Of a DNA stretch of 64,000 bases, positions 53,206 through 61,732 are shown piece by piece; position 1 is the first letter of the stretch, and each line of letters begins with the position of its first letter. The DNA comes from Sphingobium_A sp965228065 (lineage in GTDB: Bacteria > Pseudomonadota > Alphaproteobacteria > Sphingomonadales > Sphingomonadaceae): the NCBI GenBank assembly GCA_965228065.1, contig OZ245788.1:5022001-5086000 (forward strand). The letters run 5' to 3'. The notes under the pieces are model-generated. The model ran no database searches, was not told where the DNA came from, and worked only from the letters and a program-made list of their open reading frames with translations. The translations under genes and the position numbers were made by a program.

Positions 53206-54525
53206 ATGCGCCTGCTGACCGTCATACTCGCCACCGGTCTGATCGCCGCGCCTGCCCTGGCCAAGCCAGAGATCGAAAAGGCGGTCGACGCGGACTATGC
53301 CGCGCATCTCGAAGCGCTGTTCGTCGATTTCCACAAGAATCCCGAACTCTCCTTTCTGGAAACCCGCACGGCCGCGATCATGGCGAAGGAACTGCGCGCA
53401 ATTGGTGGGATCGAGGTGACCGAGAAGGTCGCCGGCACCGGCGTCGTCGGAGTTATGCGCAACGGTGCCGGCCCGGTGCTGCTGATGCGCGCGGACATGG
53501 ATGGATTGCCGCTCAAGGAGGACAGCGGCCTCCCCTACCAGTCGACAGTGACCCAGGTCGATCGTGACGGCGTCACCAAGCCGGTGATGCAGGCCTGTGG
53601 CCATGACGTGCACATCACTGCGCTGATCGGCGCCGCCCGCCAGCTCGCGCAGCTGAAAAGCCAATGGAAGGGTACGATCGTCTTCGTCGTCCAGCCAGCG
53701 GAGGAGCGTATCGCCGGTGCGAAGGCGATGTTGGCGGACGGACTATACAGCCGATTCCCCAAGCCCGACTTCGCCGTCGGATTCCATGTCTCCTCCGACT
53801 TTCCGGCCGGCAAGATCGGGCTGCAGCCCGGAACGGCCATGTCATCGGTCGACAGCATCGATATCGTCATTCCCGGCGTCGGCGCACACGGTGCGTCTCC
53901 GCAGATGGGCAAGGATCCGGTGGTGATGGGCGCAGAGATCGTAATGGCGCTCCAGACGCTGGTCAGTCGCAGCATCGCGCCAATGAAACCCGGCGTGGTG
54001 ACGGTCGGATCGTTTCAGGCGGGCAACAAGCACAATATCATTCCCGACAAGGCCGAATTGCAGCTGACCGTGCGTTCGGACGACGAAGACACACGCACGA
54101 CGCTGATCGACGGCATCAAGCGGATCGCGACCAATGTGGGCCGGATGAACGGCATGCCGGAGGACAGGCTGCCACAGGTCAAGGTCGGGTTCGAATCCAC
54201 CCCGGCGACGATCAACGACCTCGCACTCACCAGACGGGTACGCGGGGCATTCGCCGCAGCTTTCGGCGAGAGCGTCATGTACGACCAGCCGCGCGAAAGC
54301 ATGGGCGGCGAGGACTTCTCCTATTTCATCCAGAAACATCTCAATGTGCCCGGGGTGTTCTTCTGGGTCGGCGGCACGCCACAGGCCGAGTTCGATGCGG
54401 CGAAGAATGGTGGCAAACCTCTGGTGCCGCACCACTCGCCCTTCTTCCATGTCGAAGCGAAGCCGGCGGTGACGCGCGGCGCCGAGGCGATGACCGTGGC
54501 GGCGCTCGATCTGCTCAGGAAATAA
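53206..54525 (+). CDS. Secreted M20 family amidohydrolase/carboxypeptidase
   Basis: The 439-residue enzyme has a signal peptide (MRLLTVILATGLIAAPALA) and the M20D amidohydrolase pattern: LFVDFHKNPELSFLETRTA, LLMRADMDGLPLKED, QACGHDVHITALIGAA (metal ligands), VFVVQPAEERIAGAKAML, and SMGGEDFSYFIQ near the end. Relatives remove acyl groups from amino acids (hippurate- or IAA-conjugate-type hydrolases). The exported location suggests scavenging of amino acids. The GGGGGAG before the ATG supports the start. It is convergent with the S9 peptidase gene, 12 bases apart. Confidence 0.9.
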   Translation: MRLLTVILATGLIAAPALAKPEIEKAVDADYAAHLEALFVDFHKNPELSFLETRTAAIMAKELRAIGGIEVTEKVAGTGVVGVMRNGAGPVLLMRADMDGLPLKEDSGLPYQSTVTQVDRDGVTKPVMQACGHDVHITALIGAARQLAQLKSQWKGTIVFVVQPAEERIAGAKAMLADGLYSRFPKPDFAVGFHVSSDFPAGKIGLQPGTAMSSVDSIDIVIPGVGAHGASPQMGKDPVVMGAEIVMALQTLVSRSIAPMKPGVVTVGSFQAGNKHNIIPDKAELQLTVRSDDEDTRTTLIDGIKRIATNVGRMNGMPEDRLPQVKVGFESTPATINDLALTRRVRGAFAAAFGESVMYDQPRESMGGEDFSYFIQKHLNVPGVFFWVGGTPQAEFDAAKNGGKPLVPHHSPFFHVEAKPAVTRGAEAMTVAALDLLRK

Positions 54526-54537
54526 GCGCGCAGCCGG

Positions 54538-56550
54538 TCAGCGGGTCGATTTCAACCAGCGATCATACCAGGCGATGTTGCTGCGCATCCGGTGGATCAG
54601 ATAGCTCGGCACGGTGAGCCCATGATTTTCGCCGGGATAGACGGTCAGCTTCGTCGGCACGCCACGCGTCTTGAGCGCCAGATACATCTGCTCCGCGCCC
54701 GCGCAGGGCACATTGTCGTCAGCCTCAGCGCATTGGAACAAAGTGGGCGCCGTGATTCGTTCGGGATGGAGGAAGGGAAAGGCGAGCTTGCGCCAGGTCT
54801 CGAAATTGTCCCACGGCGCGCCGAGTTCCAGCAGATATTCGCGCGCATACATGTCGACGCCGAACAGGCCGAGCGGGTTGGCGCCGCCGGCACCGGAAAT
54901 GGCCGCCCTGATCCGTGTGTCGCTGGCGATCATATAATCGGTCAGGATGCCGCCATAGCTCCAGCCACCGACACCGATCCGCGCCGGATCCGCGATCCCC
55001 GTGTCGATCGCATGACTGATCCCCGCGCTGATATCCTTCGCATCCACATTGCCCCAGTCCGCATAGATGGCGCGCGAGAAATCAAAGCCGCGCCCCGATG
55101 AGCCACGCGGATTGATCTTGAGCACCACATAGCCCGCCGCCGCATAGAGCCGCGCATCCAAGTCGAATTCATGACTGTGCTGATAGACCGGGCCGCCATG
55201 CAGGTCGGCGATCAGCGAATAGCGTTTTGCGGGATCATGGTCGGGCGGGAATGTCAGAAATCCGTGGATCTCGGCGTCGCCGCTCTTGAACGAAACGTCA
55301 CGTATCTCGCCGAGCCTGCGATCCGCCACCCATGCATTGTGTCGGGTCAGCGCGCGACCGTCTCCGACAGCGTATAACTCGGACGGCATCCGATCGTTGG
55401 CATCGAGCAGCGCGATACGGCCATTGCCCGCCACCGCATAATCATAGCCGAAGCGCTTGCCCTGGGTGAGATAGGTGATCGCGCTGCTCGCCGGATCGAT
55501 CTGCGCGAGCCAGGTGTCGCGATCCTGCTCGATCAGCGCGATCAGTTTGTCATCGGGCGTCCAGCGCGGCTGATAGAACCAGCGATCGATCCGCGCCGGC
55601 CGCGCGATCGCGCCCGTTGCGACATCCGCAACGGCAAGCTGCGGCGGCGCATAATAGATCCACTTCTCCTCGCCACCCTCCAGCCAGACCAGCCGGCGGG
55701 AATCGGGCGACCAGGATGGACCCGAGCCCCAGTCCGGATCGCTGTCCGCTCCCAGTGAGGTGCTGATCCGGCGCGGCGTACCGCCATTGGGCGCGACGGC
55801 AAAAACGTCATAGTTGAGCGAGCGATCGGCATCGCCCTGATCCTTGGCGACATAAGCGATCAGCTGGCCGTCGGGCGACCAGGCCGGGTGCCAGTGATCG
55901 CGCGCGCCGCTGGTCAGTTGGCGCGCCTGGCCCGTGGCAAGATCGACGATGAAGAGTTGGGTCGTCCGATCGTCGAGATAGCCGCGGCCGTCCTGCTTGA
56001 AGAAGAAACGCTCGGTCTCGATCGGCGGCGGGGTCTTCGCCTTGCTGCCGACAGTGCGGCCGACCTCCGCCACCACGACCGCCTGCTTCCCGTCGGGCGA
56101 CAGCGCATAGGTACTGACCCCTCCGGGCAGCGCCGTGATCCGCCGCCCTGCACCGCCCTTTGCCGGCATCCGCCACAATTGGGTGGTTTCGTCCGCCCCG
56201 TCCTTCTTCGCGTCCACTGCGGCCGTCTTCACGCCCGCATCGCTCAGATAGATGATCCAGCGACCGTCAGCGGTATAGCGCGGCTGCGTTTCGCTCGCCT
56301 CCGGCGTGTCGGTGATCCGCACCGGAGCCCCGCCCGTCCACGCCACCGTCCAGAGATCGCTCTTCGCCGCGTCCTGCTTCGCGTCGTTCAGCGACACGCT
56401 ATAGGCAATGTGATTGCCGTCGGGCGAAAAGCTCGGCGCCGCGACCTCCGCCAACCGGTGAAAATCTTCGAGCATGATCGGTGCAGGCTCGGCCGCCAGA
56501 GCCGCTGGCAGCGCAAACAGGGCAAGGCCGCCGATGATCGATCGAGTCAT
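54538..56550 (-). CDS. Secreted S9 family prolyl-oligopeptidase-like peptidase
   Basis: The 670-residue enzyme has a signal peptide (MTRSIIGGLALFALPAALAA), a beta-propeller with repeated FSPDGNHIAYSV, LSPDGKQAVVV and WSPDGQLIAYVA units (WD40-like blades), and a C-terminal alpha/beta hydrolase. The nucleophile is S531 in GGWSYGG, the Asp is in AEADDNVP and the His in GENHGL. It is of the acylaminoacyl-peptidase/dipeptidyl-peptidase type and cuts short peptides in the periplasm. With the neighbouring M20 enzyme it may serve peptide scavenging. Confidence 0.92.
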   Translation of the reverse strand: MTRSIIGGLALFALPAALAAEPAPIMLEDFHRLAEVAAPSFSPDGNHIAYSVSLNDAKQDAAKSDLWTVAWTGGAPVRITDTPEASETQPRYTADGRWIIYLSDAGVKTAAVDAKKDGADETTQLWRMPAKGGAGRRITALPGGVSTYALSPDGKQAVVVAEVGRTVGSKAKTPPPIETERFFFKQDGRGYLDDRTTQLFIVDLATGQARQLTSGARDHWHPAWSPDGQLIAYVAKDQGDADRSLNYDVFAVAPNGGTPRRISTSLGADSDPDWGSGPSWSPDSRRLVWLEGGEEKWIYYAPPQLAVADVATGAIARPARIDRWFYQPRWTPDDKLIALIEQDRDTWLAQIDPASSAITYLTQGKRFGYDYAVAGNGRIALLDANDRMPSELYAVGDGRALTRHNAWVADRRLGEIRDVSFKSGDAEIHGFLTFPPDHDPAKRYSLIADLHGGPVYQHSHEFDLDARLYAAAGYVVLKINPRGSSGRGFDFSRAIYADWGNVDAKDISAGISHAIDTGIADPARIGVGGWSYGGILTDYMIASDTRIRAAISGAGGANPLGLFGVDMYAREYLLELGAPWDNFETWRKLAFPFLHPERITAPTLFQCAEADDNVPCAGAEQMYLALKTRGVPTKLTVYPGENHGLTVPSYLIHRMRSNIAWYDRWLKSTR

Positions 56551-56577
56551 GTCGCCTCCCCGCCCCGTTCCGCATCA

Positions 56578-56619
56578 CATGTATGGAAGCGCGCGAAGAC
56601 TAGTCAATTGTCCAATTGA
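56578..56619 (-). promoter_or_regulatory. Putative promoter with dyad before the S9 peptidase gene
   Basis: Minus strand: -35 TTGACT (56607-56602), 18-base spacer, -10 TACATG (56583-56578). A perfect dyad TCAATTG-TC-CAATTGA (56604-56619) overlaps the -35 box, a good place for a repressor. The regulator is unknown. Confidence 0.5.
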
Positions 56620-56650
56620 TCGATCCGCTCAGGTCCGGGCCGATTAGCGC

Positions 56651-56681
56651 TTTACCTCAACCATGGTTGAGGTTTTATAGA
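56651..56681 (+). promoter_or_regulatory. SoxR-type promoter and operator, no adjacent target gene
   Basis: Plus strand: -35 TTTACC (56651-56656), 19-base spacer, -10 TATAGA (56676-56681). A 20-base perfect palindrome (56654-56673, half-site ACCTCAACCA) covers the -35 and spacer. This has the same layout and half-site CCTCAA as the E. coli soxS promoter bound by SoxR. The next plus-strand coding sequence is the RND adaptor at 57518; between lies tetR on the other strand. Confidence 0.75.
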
Positions 56682-56756
56682 GGCGCTCCCGATTCGAACA
56701 GGGAGCAGTTCGTGCAGTTTCAAACCGGCATCCGATCGCGGGCACGACCCGTTCGC

Positions 56757-57401
56757 TCAGATGCGTGCGCCGATCATCCGGATGTACAGCGACGACAGCA
56801 GGGCACCGATGCGATCCGCATCGCCCGCGGTCACCATCGCTTCGTCTGCCGCACCGTGCAGGCCATGGAACATGATGACGGCAACCTCCCCGGGTTCCGC
56901 GACATCCCAGGCGCCCGCCGAGGTGCCGTCGATCAGCAACTGGGCGAGATCGCGTACGACCGGCACATCACCCATCGCATGGCGCAGCGGCATCTCCGCG
57001 CCGTGGAAGACGACATCGTGCAGCGCGCTCATGTCGAAATAGGCCGCCACCGCTTCTTCGATCCAGCTGCGCAACCGCCCGGTCCAGTCATCCGGAGCGC
57101 AGGCATCCGCCGCGGCACGCGTGCGATCCTGGAACTCGTCGGAGAAGCGATCGCGCAAGGCGTCGAGCAACTCCAGTTTCGTCGGAAAATAGTGGTAGAA
57201 TGTGCCCTTGGCGAAACCGGCCTGCGTCGCGATGTCATCGACGGTCGTCGCCTGAAATCCCTTTTCCACGAACAGCTTCGCCGCGGCGTCGACGATCGCG
57301 GCACGTCGCTGATCCGCCCGCCGCGGCCCCGGAGGGGCGCCCGATACCGTTTTCCGTTTCCGCACCGCGCGACCGCGGCGTCGATATCCGTCTTCACTCA
57401 T
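56757..57401 (-). CDS. TetR-family repressor, likely of the divergent RND pump
   Basis: The 214-residue protein has a basic N-terminal tail and a TetR helix-turn-helix: RRAAIVDAAAKLFVEKGFQATTVDDIATQAGFAKG followed by TFYHYFPTKLELLDALRDRF. The remaining helices form the ligand domain. It diverges from the adaptor gene across 116 bases, the usual arrangement for AcrR/TtgR-like repressors. Drug or solvent binding would relieve repression of the pump. Confidence 0.9.
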   Translation of the reverse strand: MSEDGYRRRGRAVRKRKTVSGAPPGPRRADQRRAAIVDAAAKLFVEKGFQATTVDDIATQAGFAKGTFYHYFPTKLELLDALRDRFSDEFQDRTRAAADACAPDDWTGRLRSWIEEAVAAYFDMSALHDVVFHGAEMPLRHAMGDVPVVRDLAQLLIDGTSAGAWDVAEPGEVAVIMFHGLHGAADEAMVTAGDADRIGALLSSLYIRMIGARI

Positions 57402-57442
57402 ATTCTTCCTCTAGCCCGGCCGTGAAGCTTTGCGCGAGCGGC

Positions 57443-57471
57443 TTGACGGATCGCCATCCAATTAATAATCA
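57443..57471 (+). promoter_or_regulatory. Putative promoter of the RND pump operon
   Basis: TTGACG (57443-57448), 17-base spacer, TAATCA (57466-57471). Downstream, GACT-CTT-AGTC (57486-57496) is a short dyad that might be part of a TetR operator. Confidence 0.5.
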
Positions 57472-57517
57472 CTCGCAATAAATTCGACTCTTAGTCTATT
57501 TTACCATCAGGGGCATC

Positions 57518-58651
57518 ATGACGACACCCACCTCATCCGAACCATCGGCCGCGGCGCCGGCGGCCTCTCGCCGGCGATCGATCGCCATCACTGTCGTCGC
57601 GATGATTCTGCTCTTCGCCGCGCTGTTCGGCTGGCGCAGCCTGCGCGACGCGGCACCGGCGCAGGGTGCCCCTCCCCCCGTTTCCGTGGCGGCGATGACG
57701 GTCGTTCAGACCGATGCACCCGCCTCGCTCGAGGCAGTGGGATCGATGCGCGCGGTGCGTGAAGTGATGCTGGCGCCCGAGGTGGCGGGCCGGATTGTCG
57801 GCGTGCATTTCCAAGCGGGCCAGCGCGTCGGTGCCGGCGCACCGCTCGTGCAGTTGTACGACGCACCAGAACGCGCCGACCGTGCAGCCGCGGCCGCGCG
57901 CGCCAATTTCGCACGTATTCAGCTTGCCCGTTCCAGCGAGCTGGCGCCGACCGGCGCCGAGCCGCGCGAAATACTCGAACAGCGCCGTGCGGAACTCGCC
58001 CAGGCCGGCGCCGCGGTCAGCCAACTCGACGCACGCATTGCGCAAAAGCGCATTCGCGCCCCCTTCGCCGGCTCGATCGGAATCCGGCGCGTCAATCTTG
58101 GCCAATATCTGAACCCCGGCGACACAGTGGCAACACTCACCGACCTCGATCAGCTCTATGTCGACTTCAACCTGCCTCAGCAGGAACTGGGCCGGCTGAG
58201 CGTGGGGCAGACGGTGCGCGTCACCAGCGACAGCTGGCCGGGCCGCAGCTTCACCGCACGCGTCAACGCCATCGAACCGAGGATCGGCGAGGATACCCGC
58301 AACGTCCTGGTCCAGGCCGTCCTCGCCAACCCCGGCCATGTTTTGCGGCCGGGCATGTATGTGACCGCGGCGCTCGACCTGCCGGTCGAACATGGCGTGC
58401 TGATCGTGCCGGTGACGGCGATCCAGACCTCGGCATCGGGCGACAGCGTCACTGTGATCCGCGGCCCGCGCGCGCGCGCCGGCGGCAAGGCAGAAATGGT
58501 TTCGGTCACCACCGGCCGGCGGATCGGAAATACCGTCATCGTCACGCGCGGATTGAAGGCGGGCGACGTGATCGTCACCGAGGGGCAGATCCGCGTCCAG
58601 CCCGGCGCAGAGGTGCGCGTCTCGCGCACCGTTCAGGCCGGAGCGCGCTGA
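57518..58651 (+). CDS. RND periplasmic adaptor (MexE/AcrA-like)
   Basis: The 377-residue protein has an N-terminal span (SIAITVVAMILLFAALFGWRS) without a lipobox, so it is anchored. Lipoyl halves are visible (LAPEVAGRIVGVHFQAGQRVGAGAPLVQL; IRAPFAGSIGIRRVNLGQYL) around a short hairpin, then the barrel (VDFNLPQQELGRLSVGQTVRV) and membrane-proximal part. It links the pump and the outer-membrane channel. The pump gene starts three bases after its stop. Confidence 0.9.
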   Translation: MTTPTSSEPSAAAPAASRRRSIAITVVAMILLFAALFGWRSLRDAAPAQGAPPPVSVAAMTVVQTDAPASLEAVGSMRAVREVMLAPEVAGRIVGVHFQAGQRVGAGAPLVQLYDAPERADRAAAAARANFARIQLARSSELAPTGAEPREILEQRRAELAQAGAAVSQLDARIAQKRIRAPFAGSIGIRRVNLGQYLNPGDTVATLTDLDQLYVDFNLPQQELGRLSVGQTVRVTSDSWPGRSFTARVNAIEPRIGEDTRNVLVQAVLANPGHVLRPGMYVTAALDLPVEHGVLIVPVTAIQTSASGDSVTVIRGPRARAGGKAEMVSVTTGRRIGNTVIVTRGLKAGDVIVTEGQIRVQPGAEVRVSRTVQAGAR

Positions 58652-58654
58652 GCC

Positions 58655-61600
58655 ATGCATATCACCGATCTGTTCATCCGCCGCCCGATCCTGTCGGTCG
58701 TCGTCAGCCTGCTGATCCTGCTGGTCGGCGGCAGTGCGCTGTTTTCGCTGCAAGTGCGCGAATATCCCAACATGGAAAGCGCGACGATCGTCGTCAACAC
58801 CAGCTTCCCCGGCGCCACCCAGACCGTGATGCAGGGCTTCGTCACCACGCCGATCGCCCAGGCGATCGCAACCGCCAACGGTATCGAATATCTGACCTCG
58901 ACCTCCAGCCAGGGGCGCAGCCAGATCAAGGCGAAGCTGGTGCTCAACGCCAATGCCGACCGGTCGATGACCGAAGTGCTGGCAAAGGTGCAGCAGGTGA
59001 AGTTCCGCCTGCCGCAGGGCGCCACCGATCCGGTGATCACCAAGATCACCGACGGCGCATCGGCGGTGCAATATCTCGCCTTTGTCAGCGATACGCTGAC
59101 CGTTCCGCAGATCACCGATTTCGCAAGCCGTGTCGCACAACCATTGATCACCGCAGTGCCCGGCGTGGCATCGGCGGAGATCAGCGGCGGGCAGACGCTG
59201 GCGATGCGCGTGTGGGTGGATCCGACACGGCTGGCCGCACGCGGGCTCACTGCCGGCGACATCGCGGCGGCGCTGCGCGCCAACAATGTCCAGGCCGCGC
59301 CCGGACAGCTCAAGGGCACCGACACCGCGATCAACATCACCGCTGGCACCGACCTGACCGGCATCGACGATTTCCGGGCAATGGTGGTCAAGCGCGGCAC
59401 TGACGGCATCGTCCGGCTGGGCGATGTCGCCACGATCGAACTGGGCGGCCAGAATTACGACAGCAGCGCCACCAGCAATGGCCGTCGCGCCGTTTCCATC
59501 GCGATCTCGCCCACCCCTGACGGCAATCCGCTCGAGATCGTCGAAGCGGTCAAGTCGCTGATCCCCGGTATCCAGCGGGTCGCACCGCCGGGAATGGAAG
59601 TGGTCAGCCAGTTCGACGTCGCGCAGTTCGTCAACGCCTCGATCGACGAAGTCACCCGCACGCTGATCGAAGCGATCGTGATCGTCGTCATCGTCATCTT
59701 CCTGTTCCTCGGCTCGTTCCGCGCGGTGATCATCCCGGTGGTGACCATCCCCCTTTCGCTGGTCGGCACCGCCGCGCTCATGCTGGCCTTCGGCTTTTCA
59801 CTCAATCTGCTGACATTGCTCGCAATGGTGCTGGCGATCGGCCTTGTCGTCGACGACGCGATCGTGGTGGTGGAGAATATCCACCGGCATATCGAGGAAG
59901 GGCTTTCCCCCGTTCAGGCCGCCTTGCTCGGCGCACGCGAGATCGTTGGCCCCGTGATCGCGATGACGATCACGCTGGCTGCGGTCTATGCGCCGATCGG
60001 GCTGATGGGCGGCCTTACCGGCGCCTTGTTCCGCGAATTCGCGTTCACGCTGGCGGGATCGGTGATCGTATCGGGCGTGGTCGCGCTGACCTTGTCGCCG
60101 ATGATGAGTTCGTGGCTGCTCAATTCGAAGGCCTCCGAAGGCCGGCTCTCACGCGCGATCGAACATAATATGGCGCGCGTGACCGACGGGTATTCGCGAT
60201 TGCTTGCCCGCACATTGCGCGCGCGCACCGCCGTGCTGCTGTTCGGCGCGATCATGCTGGCCGCGATCGTGGTGCTGTTCGCCGGCGCGGCGCGCGAACT
60301 CGCACCGCAGGAAGACCAAGGCTATGTCTTCGTCGCGACCAAGGCGCCGCAATATGCCAATGTCGACTACACCGCACGCTATGCGCAGGAGGTGCAGCGG
60401 ATCTTCCGCAGCCTGCCCGAATATGTGAGCAGCTGGTTCGACAATGGCACCGATGGCGCCAATAACGGCTTTGGCGGCGTGATCCTGAGCGAATGGGAGA
60501 ATCGCGAACGCAGCGCCAACGACATCCAGGCGCTGCTCAACGGCCAGGGATCGGGCATCACCGGGGTCTATGCGACAGCATTCCAGCCAACGGCGCTGCC
60601 GGCGTCGAGCGGCGGACTGCCCGTGCAGATGGTGGTGCGATCGCCCGACGACTTCTCCGCGCTGCATGGCGCGATGGAAGGCATCAAGGGTGCGGCATGG
60701 GGCAGCGGGCTGTTCGCATTCGTCGACAGCGATCTCGCATTCGACAGCCCCGAGGCCCGGATCACGGTCGATCGCGCCAAGGCGGGCGAGATCGGCGTGA
60801 CGATGGAAGCGATCGCCGACACGCTCGCGACGCTGGTGGGCGAGAATTACACCAATCGCTTCAACTGGCATGATCGGTCTTACGACGTCATCACACAGGT
60901 GCCGCGGGATTCGCGCCTGACGCCCGACAATCTGGGCCGATATCAGGTGAAGACCGCATCGGGCCAGCTTGTCCCGCTCTCGACCGTCGTGCGCGTCGAT
61001 ATGCACCCGCAAGCGAACCGGCTGCCCCAGTTCAACCAGATGAACGCCGTAACACTGTCCGCAGTGCTCGCCCCCGGCGTCACCATGGGCCAGGCCGTCG
61101 ACTTTCTGGAGAAACAGCCATTGCCGCCGGGGGCGACGATCGACTGGCTGTCGGACAGCCGGCAATATGTGACCGAGGGCAACAGGCTGACCATCTCGTT
61201 CGGCTTCGCGCTGATCGTGATCTTCCTCGTCCTCGCGGCGCAGTTCGAGAGTTTCCGCGATCCGCTGGTGATCATGGTGACGGTGCCGCTGGCGGTGTGC
61301 GGTGCCCTGATACCGCTTTATCTCGGCTACGCCACGCTCAACATCTACACGCAGATCGGCCTCGTCACGCTGATCGGGCTGATCTCGAAACACGGCATCC
61401 TGATGGTGTCGTTCGCCAACGAGATCCAGCGAAGCGAAGGGCTGAGCCGGACAGAGGCGATCGGTCGGGCCGCAACGGTCCGCATGCGGCCGGTGGTGAT
61501 GACGACTGCGGCGATGGTCGCGGGCCTGATCCCGTTGCTGTTCGCCAGCGGCGCCGGCGCATCGAGCCGCTTCGCGATCGGCATCGTCGTCGTGATGGGC

Positions 61601-61732
61601 ATGCTGGTGGGCACGCTGTTCACGCTCTTCGTGCTGCCGACCATCTACAGCTTCATCGCGAAAGATCATCGCGCCGCCGCGGACAGCCCGCGCGAACGCG
61701 AACTCGCGACCGCGGAGATCTCCCATGCGTAA
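58655..61732 (+). CDS. HAE-1-type multidrug RND transporter
   Basis: The 1025-residue pump shows drug-RND features: FIRRPILSVVVSLLILLVGG, LQVREYPNMESATIVVNTSFPGA, and MVLAIGLVVDDAIVVVENIHRHIEEG with the paired Asp of span 4. VRMRPVVMTTAAMVAGLIPL is in the C-terminal half. VREYP rather than a metal-RND motif shows it is for organic drugs or solvents, unlike czcA and cusA. It overlaps the outer-membrane factor gene by eight bases. Confidence 0.93.
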   Translation: MHITDLFIRRPILSVVVSLLILLVGGSALFSLQVREYPNMESATIVVNTSFPGATQTVMQGFVTTPIAQAIATANGIEYLTSTSSQGRSQIKAKLVLNANADRSMTEVLAKVQQVKFRLPQGATDPVITKITDGASAVQYLAFVSDTLTVPQITDFASRVAQPLITAVPGVASAEISGGQTLAMRVWVDPTRLAARGLTAGDIAAALRANNVQAAPGQLKGTDTAINITAGTDLTGIDDFRAMVVKRGTDGIVRLGDVATIELGGQNYDSSATSNGRRAVSIAISPTPDGNPLEIVEAVKSLIPGIQRVAPPGMEVVSQFDVAQFVNASIDEVTRTLIEAIVIVVIVIFLFLGSFRAVIIPVVTIPLSLVGTAALMLAFGFSLNLLTLLAMVLAIGLVVDDAIVVVENIHRHIEEGLSPVQAALLGAREIVGPVIAMTITLAAVYAPIGLMGGLTGALFREFAFTLAGSVIVSGVVALTLSPMMSSWLLNSKASEGRLSRAIEHNMARVTDGYSRLLARTLRARTAVLLFGAIMLAAIVVLFAGAARELAPQEDQGYVFVATKAPQYANVDYTARYAQEVQRIFRSLPEYVSSWFDNGTDGANNGFGGVILSEWENRERSANDIQALLNGQGSGITGVYATAFQPTALPASSGGLPVQMVVRSPDDFSALHGAMEGIKGAAWGSGLFAFVDSDLAFDSPEARITVDRAKAGEIGVTMEAIADTLATLVGENYTNRFNWHDRSYDVITQVPRDSRLTPDNLGRYQVKTASGQLVPLSTVVRVDMHPQANRLPQFNQMNAVTLSAVLAPGVTMGQAVDFLEKQPLPPGATIDWLSDSRQYVTEGNRLTISFGFALIVIFLVLAAQFESFRDPLVIMVTVPLAVCGALIPLYLGYATLNIYTQIGLVTLIGLISKHGILMVSFANEIQRSEGLSRTEAIGRAATVRMRPVVMTTAAMVAGLIPLLFASGAGASSRFAIGIVVVMGMLVGTLFTLFVLPTIYSFIAKDHRAAADSPRERELATAEISHA

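Noticed and set aside
57486..57496. GACT-CTT-AGTC as the TetR operator
   Set aside because: The arms are only four bases and lie downstream of the likely -10. Too weak to list as a site of its own.
57533..59140. 535-codon minus-strand frame
   Set aside because: It is antisense to the adaptor and the start of the RND pump, with no recognisable motif.
60149..61726. 525-codon minus-strand frame
   Set aside because: It lies inside the RND transporter gene and shows repeated Arg/His runs without a domain.
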